Assembly: GCA_025769875.1 (NCBI GenBank)
Contig: JAGFNK010000029.1
Span: 62,001 to 126,000 of the forward strand
Direction of reading: 5' to 3'
DNA: 64,000 nucleotides
Source: Russula earlei
Lineage: Eukaryota > Basidiomycota > Agaricomycetes > Russulales > Russulaceae
Part shown: positions 44,256 to 55,900 of the stretch, piece by piece
Layout of the letters: each line of letters opens with the position of its first letter
How positions within the stretch are numbered: the first letter of the stretch is position 1
Made by a program: the position numbers and the translations under genes
The notes under the pieces: model-generated
Told to the model about the DNA's origin: nothing
Seen by the model: only the letters and a program-made list of their open reading frames with translations
The model's database searches: none

Positions 44256-45146
44256 AGGACAGAGAGGAGGTTACTAGAGAGAGAGGGAACATAGAGCACA
44301 TTGGCGAACTCTATAGGAGCAAGTTCCTGCCCCTCCACCAAAGGGTTGAACCTGACAGTCCCAATTCCCTCAGAATATATCACAGACCCATCAGCAAGGC
44401 GAATTGGGATTCGATGAGGTGTGAAATTACGAATCCAGTGGCGATTGAATGTCATATGAGCTGAGGCACCAGTATCTGCATTCCAAGATGAGATATGAGC
44501 ATCAGAAGAGGTGTGTTATGATTCTCGTGTTCTCCGACTGTCACCTGTTCAATGACTCAACTATGATTACTCACATGTCTGCTTACGGATCTGGCTTACT
44601 GATTGCTGACTGATTGCTTACTGATTCATGACAGATACTAGGAAAGAATGACTCACGTGTGAGTCATTCTTAACATTCTTGAATTGCGCTCTCTGTATTT
44701 GGATACTACTGGTTCTCAGCTATGTGCACCCCGAGTTTCATACAAATCGGATCAGTAGTTATTGAGATATCGTATAAATAGTCTGTGGTACCAAGAAGTC
44801 GAGCCTTACGCTCGACTTACACTCTAACAAGATAATCATCTTGTCTATCGATCTAAACAAACATTCTAGTGCAGATTCTAAGTGAAAGAGGCCCCTCTCT
44901 TTTTACATCTAATCTTCCTGAGATAATATCAAAGGGTTCGAAGTCTAGTGCTTGAACTATATCAAGCAACTCTTTCACTAAAAGAGTCGGTACTAAGATC
45001 CGCCGGATCTTAACAAGGTGGCAGAGAACAGGGAAGTTGCTGAGGCAATGAAGGCAGACTGAGGTGCTGTAGGAGTCATCTGAGAAGTGTTTAGTGGAGG
45101 CTGGGACAGCCTTAGATTGTGATGAGGGACGTCTATGACACATTTT
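44256..45146 (-). pseudogene. Ty1/copia gag-protease fragment
   Basis: On the minus strand: a Ser/Thr-rich segment, then DTGASAHMTFNRHWIRNF, the copia protease signature, and ANVLYVPSLSSNLLSVL, the conserved segment before the GAG-pre-integrase domain. It is cut at 44256 by the L1 LTR and internally by the L7 LTR. It is the only copia coding sequence in the window. Confidence 0.85.
44514..45015 (+). repeat. Solo L7 LTR in the copia fragment
   Basis: 502 bp, TGTTATG...TCTTAACA, with the exact duplication AGGTG (44509-44513, 45016-45020). CGTATAAATAG near 44770 is followed by a perfect 9-bp hairpin AAGTCGAGC/GCTCGACTT. Confidence 0.93.
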
Positions 45147-46524
45147 ACTGCTTGGGCAAGAGCAGATGTTATTGAAGAGTCCTAGAAGTGAAATAGGGAG
45201 GGTAGAGTGAAGCTCTGCTTAAAGTTGCACTGCAGGGCCCATAACCTGTTAAATAAGCGACCTATTAGCACCCTTATGTCCACAGGACTCAAAGGGAACT
45301 GCAGAGGAGCAATTGAGACTAGTATTGTTATGAGGAGTCAAACTACTACACACCTGCAGAGGAACAATTGAGACTAAGGTATACTACTGCCCCTCTGCCT
45401 GTAATATCGACCTGACTAAGCCATAAGTCAATCCAAATAATGGACCTACTGTCTGGAGCATTGTGCTGACACCCCAGAGTGATATCTACAGTGCATCAGT
45501 AATAAATCACAATGACATTAGCTCCTCTCTCCATATCATGCAATTCCTTTAGAAATCACCTCTCTTCCTTTCTTCTCTCTTGCCATCTCTGATTGATTTG
45601 CGCACACCACCGCCTTTCGTGGGTAACGCTCCTGTCTCTTATCTCATATACCTGGTTGCGGCCACAATCTCGTCCTTCAACATCCCAGGGTCTCCTGCCC
45701 CATCGCTCCAGCCTCAGTCCTGTCAGCTGCCACTGCTGTGCTCGGAGTCTTTTCAACCATGCTAGTTTTGTCTTGTTTCATAGCCTCAGCTTCAACCTCT
45801 GCACACCCAGCATGATAGCAAAGAGCCCAATGATGGTGCTCTCGAGGGATCAGGTGACGATTATGGGGCATAGGTAGCACTCGTAATTTGAGATCTTAAG
45901 CCCTTACTGTAAAATGCCCTTAATATTAAGCCATTATTAACCTTTAAGGCCTTAAGAACAAATTGAGGCCTTATTAACCCCTTAATAACCAACACACACA
46001 AGCGTGCAAAATTCCAAAGACTCCTGTCAGGCCTGTCACCCTTGAAAAAATCTTGGTTGCTGTATGGCTAATAAGTGTCCTAGATAGAATGTTGTCCAAA
46101 TTATATCCAGTGGTACAGAAAAGGTACAATAACATTAAGGTCCTTATCAAGCATATTATAAAACTTACGGGTTTGGCATTCAAACCGAGTTTATTAGGTA
46201 ATGAACCTGACAATATCGATGATCCATCAGAAAGGTGATGCCACAGGTGATGAAATAACATAATGCGAGGATGAGAACATAAACGGGTGTTGGCAGAAAT
46301 GCAAATAATACACTAGGCTATGACAGGCAATAATGAGAATGAAGCGAACTGCGGTAAAAGACGTGATGAAAACCCAGATAGCGAAGCGTTGTTGGTACAG
46401 GCATGTCGGATAGGGTCCGTGCCGTAAAACCCAAGTCCTGATAGCGTACGAGTACAAGAGCCACAAAAACCACGATTAAGGCGAGAGTAATATGATAGGG
46501 ATGCCATGCGACAGGAACGTTTGT
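45147..46524. other. Transition from transposon block to gene island; no gene recognised
   Basis: No convincing frame. A 23-bp direct repeat with one mismatch (CTGCAGAGGAGCAATTGAG start) lies at 45299-45321 and 45354-45376. A TTAA-rich stretch lies at 45895-45990. Short frames at 45556-45880 are open on both strands and look accidental. Confidence 0.5.
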
Positions 46525-48550
46525 TTACACGAGAGCGGCAGATTTCAAGTAGTCTCTGAATATGGAGTCGCGAACTGCCAGATGGGCGGTCAGTGGTTAT
46601 TATGATCTCAGCAGCATCAAAGCATACCATTGGCAATGATACTGCGTGTGGCTTTGATGTCCTAAGAATGATATGTCAGCGGTAACGGAGACGAACGAGT
46701 TGGACAAATAGACATACCACGACGTTCGTCAGATGGGAATAAAGGACACGTTTCTTTTCATTATTCTTCCTGTGAACCTGCAAAAAGTGCGCACGGAAAT
46801 AATTGACGACGGATTCGTAGTCATTGGGTCGATTACCGTAAGACGTGATGCTGCAGTGAAGCGTAATATGAACATCTGGTGGAATGCAGGAGATTGAATC
46901 GGACTAACTACTTTCGAACCCGCACACCGTTGGCTAATTTATTTTGCAAAATATCCGTTTTATCTACATGATGTGAGTAAGGGAGTACTTGCATAATGAT
47001 ACCCATGACTTACTCAAGAAAAGCACCAAATGAAGATTTTTCAGGAGTTGGTTCGAGCAAATGGCAGTAAAGAGTTGTAGGGAGTCATCGATCCTATTTG
47101 TCCGTGGGTCCTCTTCTAAGTACTGCCAAGTATAGCGATTTTGGTTCATCATGGATGCATCGTGAATTACTGTTCCTTGCGTACCTGATCGAACGCACTA
47201 ATCGGTGCGACAAAAATGATCGCATTGGCTTCGTCAAAATAGGGCACCCAGGTGTGCCGTTGTCCTCGTGCGCCACCCACGTCGTAGAGGTGCCAGGTAA
47301 CACTTCTACCGTGTAAAGGCACTTCGAAAAGATGTTCAGAGACGCCCATCGTCTGGATGCGAGCGTGAAGTATATCATCTATGAATAAGTGGTGAGCGGG
47401 TAAGGAAGGGGAAATATTAATTAATACAGACCTGTGCTCGGAACATAATCTCTCGCAGCGACGCGATCAATTGCGCTGAGGAAACTGTTACCAGTCAAAT
47501 CAGAACATGGGATCTCATATCCAGCGCGCGGGGCAATAAAGGCTTACAATTCTGCCCATTCTTCCAGGCGGAGCCGCCTTCGCTTGATCATCTTTTGCAC
47601 GACTTCTGACCGCCAGAGAGTTTTGACGTCTTCTTTGCTGGCATCAAGGATCCTGCCAACCTCCTCGACGACCTCATAAACATTCAGGGTGTTGGCACTC
47701 TCGGTGACGGGGCTTGCCACGGCCACAGAGGAAAGGGAACGTCCGGCTGAGGAAGGATTACGTGCGGCTGATCTGAGTTGCCAACCGTGGCGTACGTATA
47801 CACCGCCTTTGCCTGAACCAGAGACACGGACACCACCACTGAGCCTGTCTGCGAGTGTGCTCTCTGCGGCGACAAGAGGAGAAAGACGAAGTCTAAGGGT
47901 GGCGATCTGCCTCTGCGCCTCCGTAATGATCGGGGACGCAGAAGAGGAATATGGGCGAGATGATGACTGAGGGGAATGGTCGTCGGCATCACTTTGGTGG
48001 ACGAGGTCTTCCAGGGTTCGTTGGGAAGACATGGAATCGGGAATGGGGGTCTCGGCGACGTCCTCGTCAAAAATGTCACCGTGAGCGTCGAGAAATTCTA
48101 AAACACGTCTGACGGAGCGAGCAATATTGAAATAAATGACTGTGCGCCATGAGGTACGTTCCTGGTCTAGTGTGTCCGGACTATACATGAGTTGAAATTG
48201 CTTTTGAAGAGTGGACTTTCCGGATTCAGCCTGTCCCAGCAGGAGGAGCTATGGATGTGTATGACGAGTGAAAGATGATGAGAGTGAGCGAGGATGGGCA
48301 AGGGGAAGGGAGAGCGGAAAGTGAAGAGGGATAAAGACAAACATACTCGGACATCCTGTTTAGACTTTTCGAAATTTCTTCTGTCGACCTTGAGTTGCTC
48401 GTCGATGATATCTGAGATGCGCTTTGCGTCCGCCTCGTTCTGAAGACGTGCTCTGCGGTCCAGATCAGACTCTGCATCCGGTGGACGGAGGGCAAAAGAG
48501 AGAGGATCCTCCTGTGAGTATACGGAGGGGGGACGACGAGCGTGAAGCAT
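46525..48550 (-). CDS. Heterotrimeric G-protein alpha subunit, long-insert basidiomycete type
   Basis: Nine exons join to one 510-residue frame: 48550-48347, 48248-47548, 47484-47432, 47378-47185, 47122-47014, 46963-46909, 46850-46718, 46661-46628, 46574-46525. Motifs: P-loop GQAESGKST (about 73-81), switch I arginine in ARIQTMGV (about 326), switch II DVGGARGQRHTW (about 352), NKTD (about 421) and the alpha-5 end. The protein binds GTP and couples receptors to effectors at the membrane. Two features depart from the classical form. The catalytic Gln after DVGG is Ala. A Ser-rich insert of roughly 130 residues interrupts the helical domain. No N-terminal MGxxxS myristoylation signal is present. 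A start at the first ATG of the basic leader is chosen. The 5' ends of this gene and CYP10 are 271 bp apart. Confidence 0.93.
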
Positions 48551-48821
48551 GACGAGGGGAAGGGTGAAAGGAAGGAGAGGAGAGGAAGGGGAGGAAACGG
48601 GAAACGGGAACGACCGTTGGAAAAGTGGTAGAGTTTAATAATTAAGAGGGGCACCTCTAATTTGAATCCGCGCTAACCAAACCAGTTAATTATCGTTGGA
48701 TATGATATTTTAAATCCACCATTATTACGTCACCTGTAACCCTCCACACCAACACCCGACACCCGACCCGACCCAACGACGACGACGACGAGAGGCAACC
48801 ATCAGCCGAACGGCCGCTGCA
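48551..48821. promoter_or_regulatory. Shared divergent promoter region, G-alpha and CYP10
   Basis: A 271-bp gap between two start codons on opposite strands. It holds CT/GA-rich tracts near the G-alpha side and a CGACGACGACGACG run just before the CYP10 start. No clear TATA box. Confidence 0.5.
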
Positions 48822-49642
48822 ATGGTACGACTCCCTCCCTCCCTCAGTTGGCATTCACACTCATTTCCCTAGTCCGTCACCTTACATACATCCCACGGCG
48901 ATCTCAAGGTTGGCATCATCGCCTCTCTACCCGTCCCACGTCCTCATCCCTCCAACTCAGATCGAGGTTTTTTGCGAGGCCGTTCCGAAATCAGCACAGG
49001 TCTATTTCCAATCCCCAATCTGCCTATCCTTTTCAAGCGGTCTTACCAAGCTATTTCCTTTTTAAGAACTTCCTTGCTCTCTGTGCATCAAACTATTACG
49101 ACGGCTGCCTGTTTCATAGGAGCATCAAAGGCTTCATGATACAGGCTGGCGACCCAACCGACACCGGCAAGGGCGGCCAATCAATCTGGGGCAAACCCTT
49201 TCCTGATGAAATCCGCTCTACCCTAAAGGTACTACGCAATATCCATTCTCCACCATCATCGGAGCGCTGCCGTGATCCGCATCGTTCTGCCTGGCGTCTA
49301 CGCTCATCATTTATTCCCACTCATAGTTCCATGCCCGTGGCGTCGTTGCAATGGCGAACTCTGGTCCCGACACCAACAAATCGCAATTTTTTATCACGTA
49401 TGCGAAACAGCCTCACCTCGATTCAAAGTACACCATCTTTGGCAAGGTGATAGACGGCCATGATTCCACACTCGACGCCATGGAACGTGTTCCCGTTAAC
49501 AGTAAGAACCGACCGCTATCAGAAATCAAGCTCACCCATGTACGTACGCACCTCCTCCTCCCATCACTCAGCCTTATTTACCCATTGTCTGTAGGTAACT
49601 ATCCACTCGAATCCAGTTGCGGATGCGCAGCTGCGCTCTTGA
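48822..49642 (+). CDS. cyp10: Cyclophilin-type peptidyl-prolyl isomerase, CYP10/PPIL3-like
   Basis: Six exons give 166 residues: 48822-48824, 48873-48908, 48961-48999, 49067-49228, 49327-49539, 49595-49642. The protein reads [37 protein letters not shown] (with the catalytic Arg), [22 protein letters not shown] and ends AQLRS. Length and motif order match the short PPIL3/Cyp10 cyclophilins, which catalyse proline isomerisation and in several eukaryotes associate with the spliceosome. The first coding exon is only the ATG. All introns are 48 to 98 nt with GT-AG ends. Confidence 0.95.
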
Positions 49643-49878
49643 TCGTCCTTTACGAAGCCAAATTGACAATTTTCCCACCGAATCCTTTCCGTACGACGAA
49701 TCAAGTCAATTTGCCGTCCACCCGCCCATCACACACCAGTTGATCATTGATCATGGGTCATTCGCACGTGATGTACACATGGTCGGTTGCAATAATCCAT
49801 CTGATAAGTGAAAAAACTTCTTCGAAAGTATACTGTATTCGTACGGTGAATATTTCACCCTCGAACTGCTCGGCCTTA

Positions 49879-51077
49879 TCACCGCTTGATGAACCCCGCC
49901 AACTCTTTTTGAAGCTCCCGCTGCCTCCGCGCATTCTCCAGGTCGTCCAAACTTCGAAGGTCGTGTACCACATCACGCGTCTTACCAAAGTAAACCTCCT
50001 GCAACAAGTTACGCATCTTTATTTCCATATCCTCGACCATCTTCCCGACGTTTTGCACATGGGATGCCGCGTCCTGCACTGGGTGGTCTTGCTCCATCTG
50101 CCATACGGAGTACGTGTCAGCTTTCCCCGCTTTATACATAACTATACACACCTGCCGAGTCATGCTGCCGCTCAGGCTGACTTCTCCATCATGCTTCCAC
50201 CCCGCGGATTCCCTCGTGTCATAAGAACCTTCGGCGCTTCCACGCCGTGTGATGAGTTGGAGCATGATGGTTGAAGTGAGTTTGTAATGTGCCTGGCGCC
50301 CTCGTTCCATGGTCTCAAAGACATGGATGGAGTCCCAGCTTCCCGAGGGTTCCGAGAGAGACGCCGGCGTCAGCGCTGGAGTTGTTATACCACCGGAGTT
50401 GACAAACCACCGTGTTAATTGACATGGCCGGGAATGGATGAGGGTATGGTTACATAGATCAACCGCGAATCACGTACTCTTCTTCAAAAGCACGACTCCG
50501 GCAAAGCCGCCGTCTTCGAGATCCCATAGAAAAACGGAAGATACGCCGCCTTCGAAGTACCTTGATTGCGATCACGGAGTATAAAGCGAATTTGTCGCAT
50601 GAAACAGGGTGGACGGATTGATGTTTGGGCCCGGGGTAGAAGCGCAGCGCGTTTTCATACCAACGACCGTTGGAGCGATAGATAGATCATAGACTTACAT
50701 CTCGCGGTACATATCGAACGCCTCGTTCGCAGCAATTTCGAGTTTGCGCAGTTTTGGAGGAGGAAGTGGCCCGTCCTCTAGTGGCGGATCATACTCGTTC
50801 GACCACGGCGACCTGCGAACCCCACACGACGGTCGTCACACGCGCCGCAAAAAAACAGGATGACGTACCTGTAGCTCTCGCCATCCTGATTATACACGCA
50901 AGCGAGATACTCTTTCCCGGTCGCCCTATCTACGCGCAGCTTCAACGGCTGGTCCACGTTGCCCGAGAGATCGTCGGCATAGTCGGGGCTGATCTGCATG
51001 AGCGCCTCGACGTTTTCCTCGATCTTCGTCGGCGGGAGGCGCCGCATGAGATCCAGCATTGACGAGACGATGTCCAT
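49879..51077 (-). CDS. cap2: F-actin-capping protein subunit beta
   Basis: Five exons give 282 residues: 51077-50869, 50812-50699, 50560-50478, 50375-50152, 50097-49879. The sequence starts [20 protein letters not shown] and includes [59 protein letters not shown] split over exons, and a helical C-terminal tail ([20 protein letters not shown]) that contacts actin in this family. With the alpha subunit it caps filament barbed ends. The length is as in yeast Cap2 and animal CAPZB. It converges with CYP10, with 236 bp between stops. Confidence 0.95.
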
Positions 51078-51598
51078 GGTGAGGCCTTGTTTGTTTGTTT
51101 GTTTAAAAAAAAAAACTGTATCTGTGTTGAGATCCGGGGGCGGGGGGAGGTGGAGTTGGAGGTGTGGCGAGGCGTAGGAACCGGATCCGGTGATTTGATG
51201 GCGGGACGAGGACCGCAGGCGTGTCGTTGGTTTGATTGATGATGATACAGTTAACAGGCGAGACAGGACCTCGGGCGCAGAGTCAGAGCTCGATAAATGA
51301 AGTCGGGTGGGCGGGGGCGATGATCGTGGAAAATCGTCAAAGATGGAAAGACGAACACAGTCCTGGTCCTCCGCCATCGATCAATGCTCGGTTCAACGTT
51401 CGACGTTCGACGCCCATCGACCATGAAATTATTGAGTGTGGACTGCGGGGTCGAATCTTGCCAACAAACGGAACAGTGACACACCCTCATCCACCACAAC
51501 GCACTCAGACTAACGTCTGTGAGCGACGCCCATAAATCGGAGTGCGGTAGATCGTATTCTTTACACTTTACAGTAAGAATCGCGACAACACCACACCT
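51078..51598. other. Intergenic between capping protein and TAN1
   Basis: It holds a TTTG repeat and an A-run at 51087-51117, just upstream of the capping-protein start. No gene seen. Confidence 0.6.
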
Positions 51599-52945
51599 TC
51601 AGTTTTCACGACGACCGTCTGATGCACCCTTTGGTACCGTCAGTCGACCGTCTCCGAGACCAGCTTCCGAGTTTCTCGTGTTAGCAATCTCCATGACGTT
51701 GAACCTCCGGTGCGCGTAGTAGTCCTTCACAATTCCGATGCCGCAGACGCTCTGGCGGGAGCAATTGCATTTGATCAGTGGAGGGCTCGCTTAACTTTCG
51801 TAGGTAGGCGGCGCGCACCTTGAACACCTCCACGAGGACGAAGACCTGGGCGTGTTCCAGATCGACGGTCCATCTGCTCGGAACGCACGAGACGACGGTG
51901 TCGATAAGCGTTTGCCGGGACAACGTGTTGTGATTGCGGACTTTGAGCTCGATCTTGTACTACTTCGTGAGGGAGATGGGCCGCTGCGTCTCAGGAGAAG
52001 GGGATTCTACGAAGTATTGTAGGTTTCAAGGCTACGTACGCGGCAGCAGTCCTCCTGGGGATCCTCCATTAGAAACAGTTTCAAGACGCGCTGCGCAAGC
52101 GACTTGATCTCGGGGGCGTTCGCGACGCACGTATTCGTAACTGGTGTCAGACGATGCGCGTACCTGTTCCAACGAAAGAAAAAAAAAAAAAAAAGACAGG
52201 GACGATTCGTTCATTCGTTTATTGTTTCTCTTGATGTTGATCGCACGAACAGGTAAAGTTGACGATCGCCTCACCTAGTGTGGGTCACACCTGTGTTCTC
52301 CACGTTCTCGATGTGTTTGAGGACGAGTCGAACGGGATCGACGGGTGCCTTGCACGAGATGAACAGCACTGAAAGGAAACGTGCGGACTCCAGAGATCAG
52401 CGGCGTCCCATGGTAACATGTAAACAATTTTCCCCGCACCGCATGGCGTGTTAGTCTGGCAGTTTGCTGTGCGATCAATCGCGTCGATTTGAATTTCGCT
52501 GGAATCGGAGAGGGCTTGGGGCCGACGTACCGAACCTCTGCCCCTTGCGCGGCGCCTTTATCGAGGCGAGTTCTTTGGCGATTTGTTTCTCCAAATCCTC
52601 GACGCCGGAATCGTCATGACCGTCATCGTCATCGGCCTCTGTGGCAGGAGTCTCAGGCCAAAGCTCTGACGCAAGCTAAATAAAAAAATAAGGAACACAG
52701 CGCCTGATTACGGGATTGTTGGGAACATTGCACAGCGCGGGTGACTTACACTCTCAAACAGATCATACAGCTCGCCGACGGTCGGCTTCTCCTTCCCCTT
52801 CACGCAACTGACCCAGATTCCGGGCCCGTCGATCGCCCTTTTGCTCCAGATGGGAATGCCATTCTGCATATCTCGTCAGGTGGGGGGGTATTGAGCGTGG
52901 CATCCAGGCAGAAACGCTCACAGAGCGGTACCGATTTTTAGACAT
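51599..52945 (-). CDS. tan1: THUMP-domain protein, TAN1/THUMPD1-like tRNA acetylation adaptor
   Basis: Seven exons give 264 residues: 52945-52922, 52863-52750, 52675-52531, 52368-52275, 52163-52040, 51959-51819, 51751-51599. Landmarks: SNGIPIWSKRAIDGPGIWVS, CVKGKEKPTVGELYDLFE, an acidic linker, then the THUMP region from FVLFISCKAPVDPV through YAHRLTPVTNTC to YKIELKVRNHNTLSRQTLID, and the end SVCGIGIVKDYYAHRRFNVMEI. TAN1 binds tRNA and is needed for N4-acetylcytidine formation with the Kre33/NAT10 acetyltransferase. The start at 52945 has a purine at -3. An in-frame ATG at 52981 would add 12 residues. Confidence 0.93.
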
Positions 52946-52981
52946 CTCGCTACCTTCTCGAGGTGGTTTAACGTTTGGCAT

Positions 52982-55900
52982 ACAGTACCCGGATGATGGT
53001 TCTGATGGAGATTGTTGCTGCCGTTATTGAGAACAGAAAACGGCACCGGGCGTGAGAAATCTACGTACCCATTGAAACCAAATGCCCCCCTGATTCATTC
53101 AACGGACACTCTAAGTCAATGCCTATAAAATTTCATTCCGGGAGGCGTCGTCGTGCAGATATCCTGGGAAGTGTCGTACGACTCAATGAAATTTGGACTC
53201 CCAGAGACCATTGCCGCCGGCGGTCGCCATCGTATGCCGAAGACGAAAACGCCTTGTCTGATTGGGTTCCTTTCACAGGTTTCTGGTCTATTAATTACTG
53301 GAACGAACAACTCCGCTTCTCGCGAGCTGTCATCCGAACTAGGGCTTGGTCCCACGGGACTCGCGACGTGACACTTTCCGCCCAAACTTTCGATGGTTGT
53401 GTACATCACGGGGGAGGCGAGCGCAACCATGGTTGTTCCTCGGTTTCAAGTAATAGTATTTTGCTGAACAACGGGATCTCATCAGTACAGCGTACGTCGA
53501 GGCTTTCATGATCTGCCTTTTCTTAATGACCGATCAAGTTTCACATCGTATCGCTTTTCGGGCCACTCAACGCCGATGCGCGCTATAGTATTCATCATCT
53601 GCGGAATGAATACATTCAACGGAGGCCGCAAGAATTTATGATCATGGAAACCTCAAAACACCCGGCATCTAACAACAATGTCCTTGCCAGTTTCAAACGC
53701 TGCACGTGGCCAACTGATTTTCTTAGCGCTCCAAAAGTGTTGTTTTTTTGTCGTCGACAAACGTCATGATTGCACTCCCGCATCGTCCGGTCTCCAACGT
53801 CTCCACATATAACATATGAGGAACACAGCAAGGAGGAACTTCGAATCGGTGCCAGGCAATCGCCTATCATACAACGTTGGGACAAACCTTAATGGATACA
53901 CCCCTTCTGACGTTGAAAGTAACCTCATCGTTGTGTTCCAACACTCGGCGTCGCTTGGGCAGGTTCGAGGAAAGCGCAACGAGCTTGCCATTGGTGGAGA
54001 AGGTTGCACGGTGATTCTAGAAAATATATTGATGATAGGCTATTCCTTTGCTGCGGCTAAAAGGTCAAACAGTCCCGATGGCCATCCATTCCGGCGATCG
54101 TTTGGGGGTCCATAGTTTTTCGAGTGGCATCCTCTTTCTGGCGTCATCGAAGCTACTTTTATCTATCCACACCCCGGTCGTCCGTCAGTTTGTGAAGTCA
54201 CAAGAGTAAGTACTTGCCACGTTTCGCTTGAGGTGGACCCTTTCTTGTTTACGTTAATCTAGTTCCAAAAGTGTTTTCATTTCCCATCTTCTCGTCTCGT
54301 AGAGCCTGGTGCGCGCTTCCCCACCCGTTTAGTATGATCACCTTCCGTGGCATCAATCTGTGTTTGAAGGACGTCATGGCTGCGATTGGTGCTCTGTATT
54401 CGATCACATCGAGATATTGTCGAACCTCTCATGACCCATACCCAGTACAGTAACCCTCCAAGGGCACATCGGATTCTCCGTTCCGTTCCTCACTTCACTT
54501 TGTGAGGGGGGGGTCAACTTCTGTTGTTGACCTCCTTCAGGATCCATCCGCCCCTGAACCCAATCCTTGTAGACCCCCCGAAGGAGGACTAATATATATT
54601 ATGTAGGTCGTAATGTGTTTCAAATGGCCCCGCTTTCAGGCAACGGAACTCTCCTGGTACAGCAGTCCGCCAAGCCCCACATGGCGGTTTTACGTTATTT
54701 TGACGCACTAAACCGATTTAGTCACCAAACGACCTCGTGGGTGCCCTCGATTCGACTTTCACGTACATAATTTCCAGTTGGATAACTAATCGTGTGGATA
54801 CAAAGGGAGCCCGTACAACCTGTGAGTGTTGCCAATCTGCACAGAGAACGCCACAGATTCTCATTTTGCCACATATGTGGCAAACTGAGCGCGCACCTCA
54901 ACCGCGCACGGCTGATTGTTCAGAATACGAACTGAACTGCGTCGGTGGAGATTGTATGCGGAGCGGGTGCTGAAGACAACAATGAATCCAAATAGGTCAC
55001 TAGTGGAGATCAAGTGTACACTAACTCTGTGCCTTCATTTAAGCGGGTGCCCTCATTCGAACAGTCACGCAATGTTTACTGATTATAAAAGCCATGTAAT
55101 ACGTAGTGATTGACGGGTTACAGTACTAGATGGTGTATAATTGAGGGGCCACTCATTCGAATGACGGTGCAAGGTTTGTTACTGTAAAGCCCAGGGCGCA
55201 AATGGTGTCGACATCATGTCAGATCACACGGACAGGAAAATCAACTTATATACTGACAAAACTTTAACATTTTGAATAGCAATGTTTGTTACAATTTTCC
55301 AGGGGAAATAAAATGTTTCTATGATGCTATTTGGTCACATGTGTGTTGGTGTTGGGATGGGTCAGTCCGCGAATCAAAAGGTAGGACTGACCAGACAACG
55401 ATTATACTGTACTGTATACAGCCAACGCTCGATCCACCCAGACCCCACTTGGGGATGATGCACCTCTGCTGTCATTTTGGCAAGCACGTCGAAACTCCCT
55501 ACCGAGCTGTAGCGCAAGAGCCCTTGGTCTCACTAACATAGATTAATTCCGCTTATGCTCGCTCCAAACAATCGGCCCTCTGCTCTCGGGGCAAAATAGT
55601 TTTTACTCATCCAAAAGGACGTCTTAGATGGCTAGACCAGGTTTACCGATCGGTAATGATCGATCGGATCATTCCCTCCTAGATATTCATCAATGTCGTG
55701 ACCAAGGCTGACGACGTGGGTTGATGGCGGATGTTCAAGCTGGTCCACGTGCGATATATCGCCATCTTCGGCACACGTGGCATGTTCTGCCGACGTTGGC
55801 GATATCTCGTGTTTGTGCCAACGCCTGCATCATCTACTTACTGCCCGTGCGACTTCTTTGCATAGAAAGAAAAGGAGGTCAGTGCAGTGAGGGGTGGATA

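Noticed and set aside
45556..45880. Small genes at 45556-45880 on either strand
   Set aside because: Open on both strands, no homology, and placed in a decayed transition zone.
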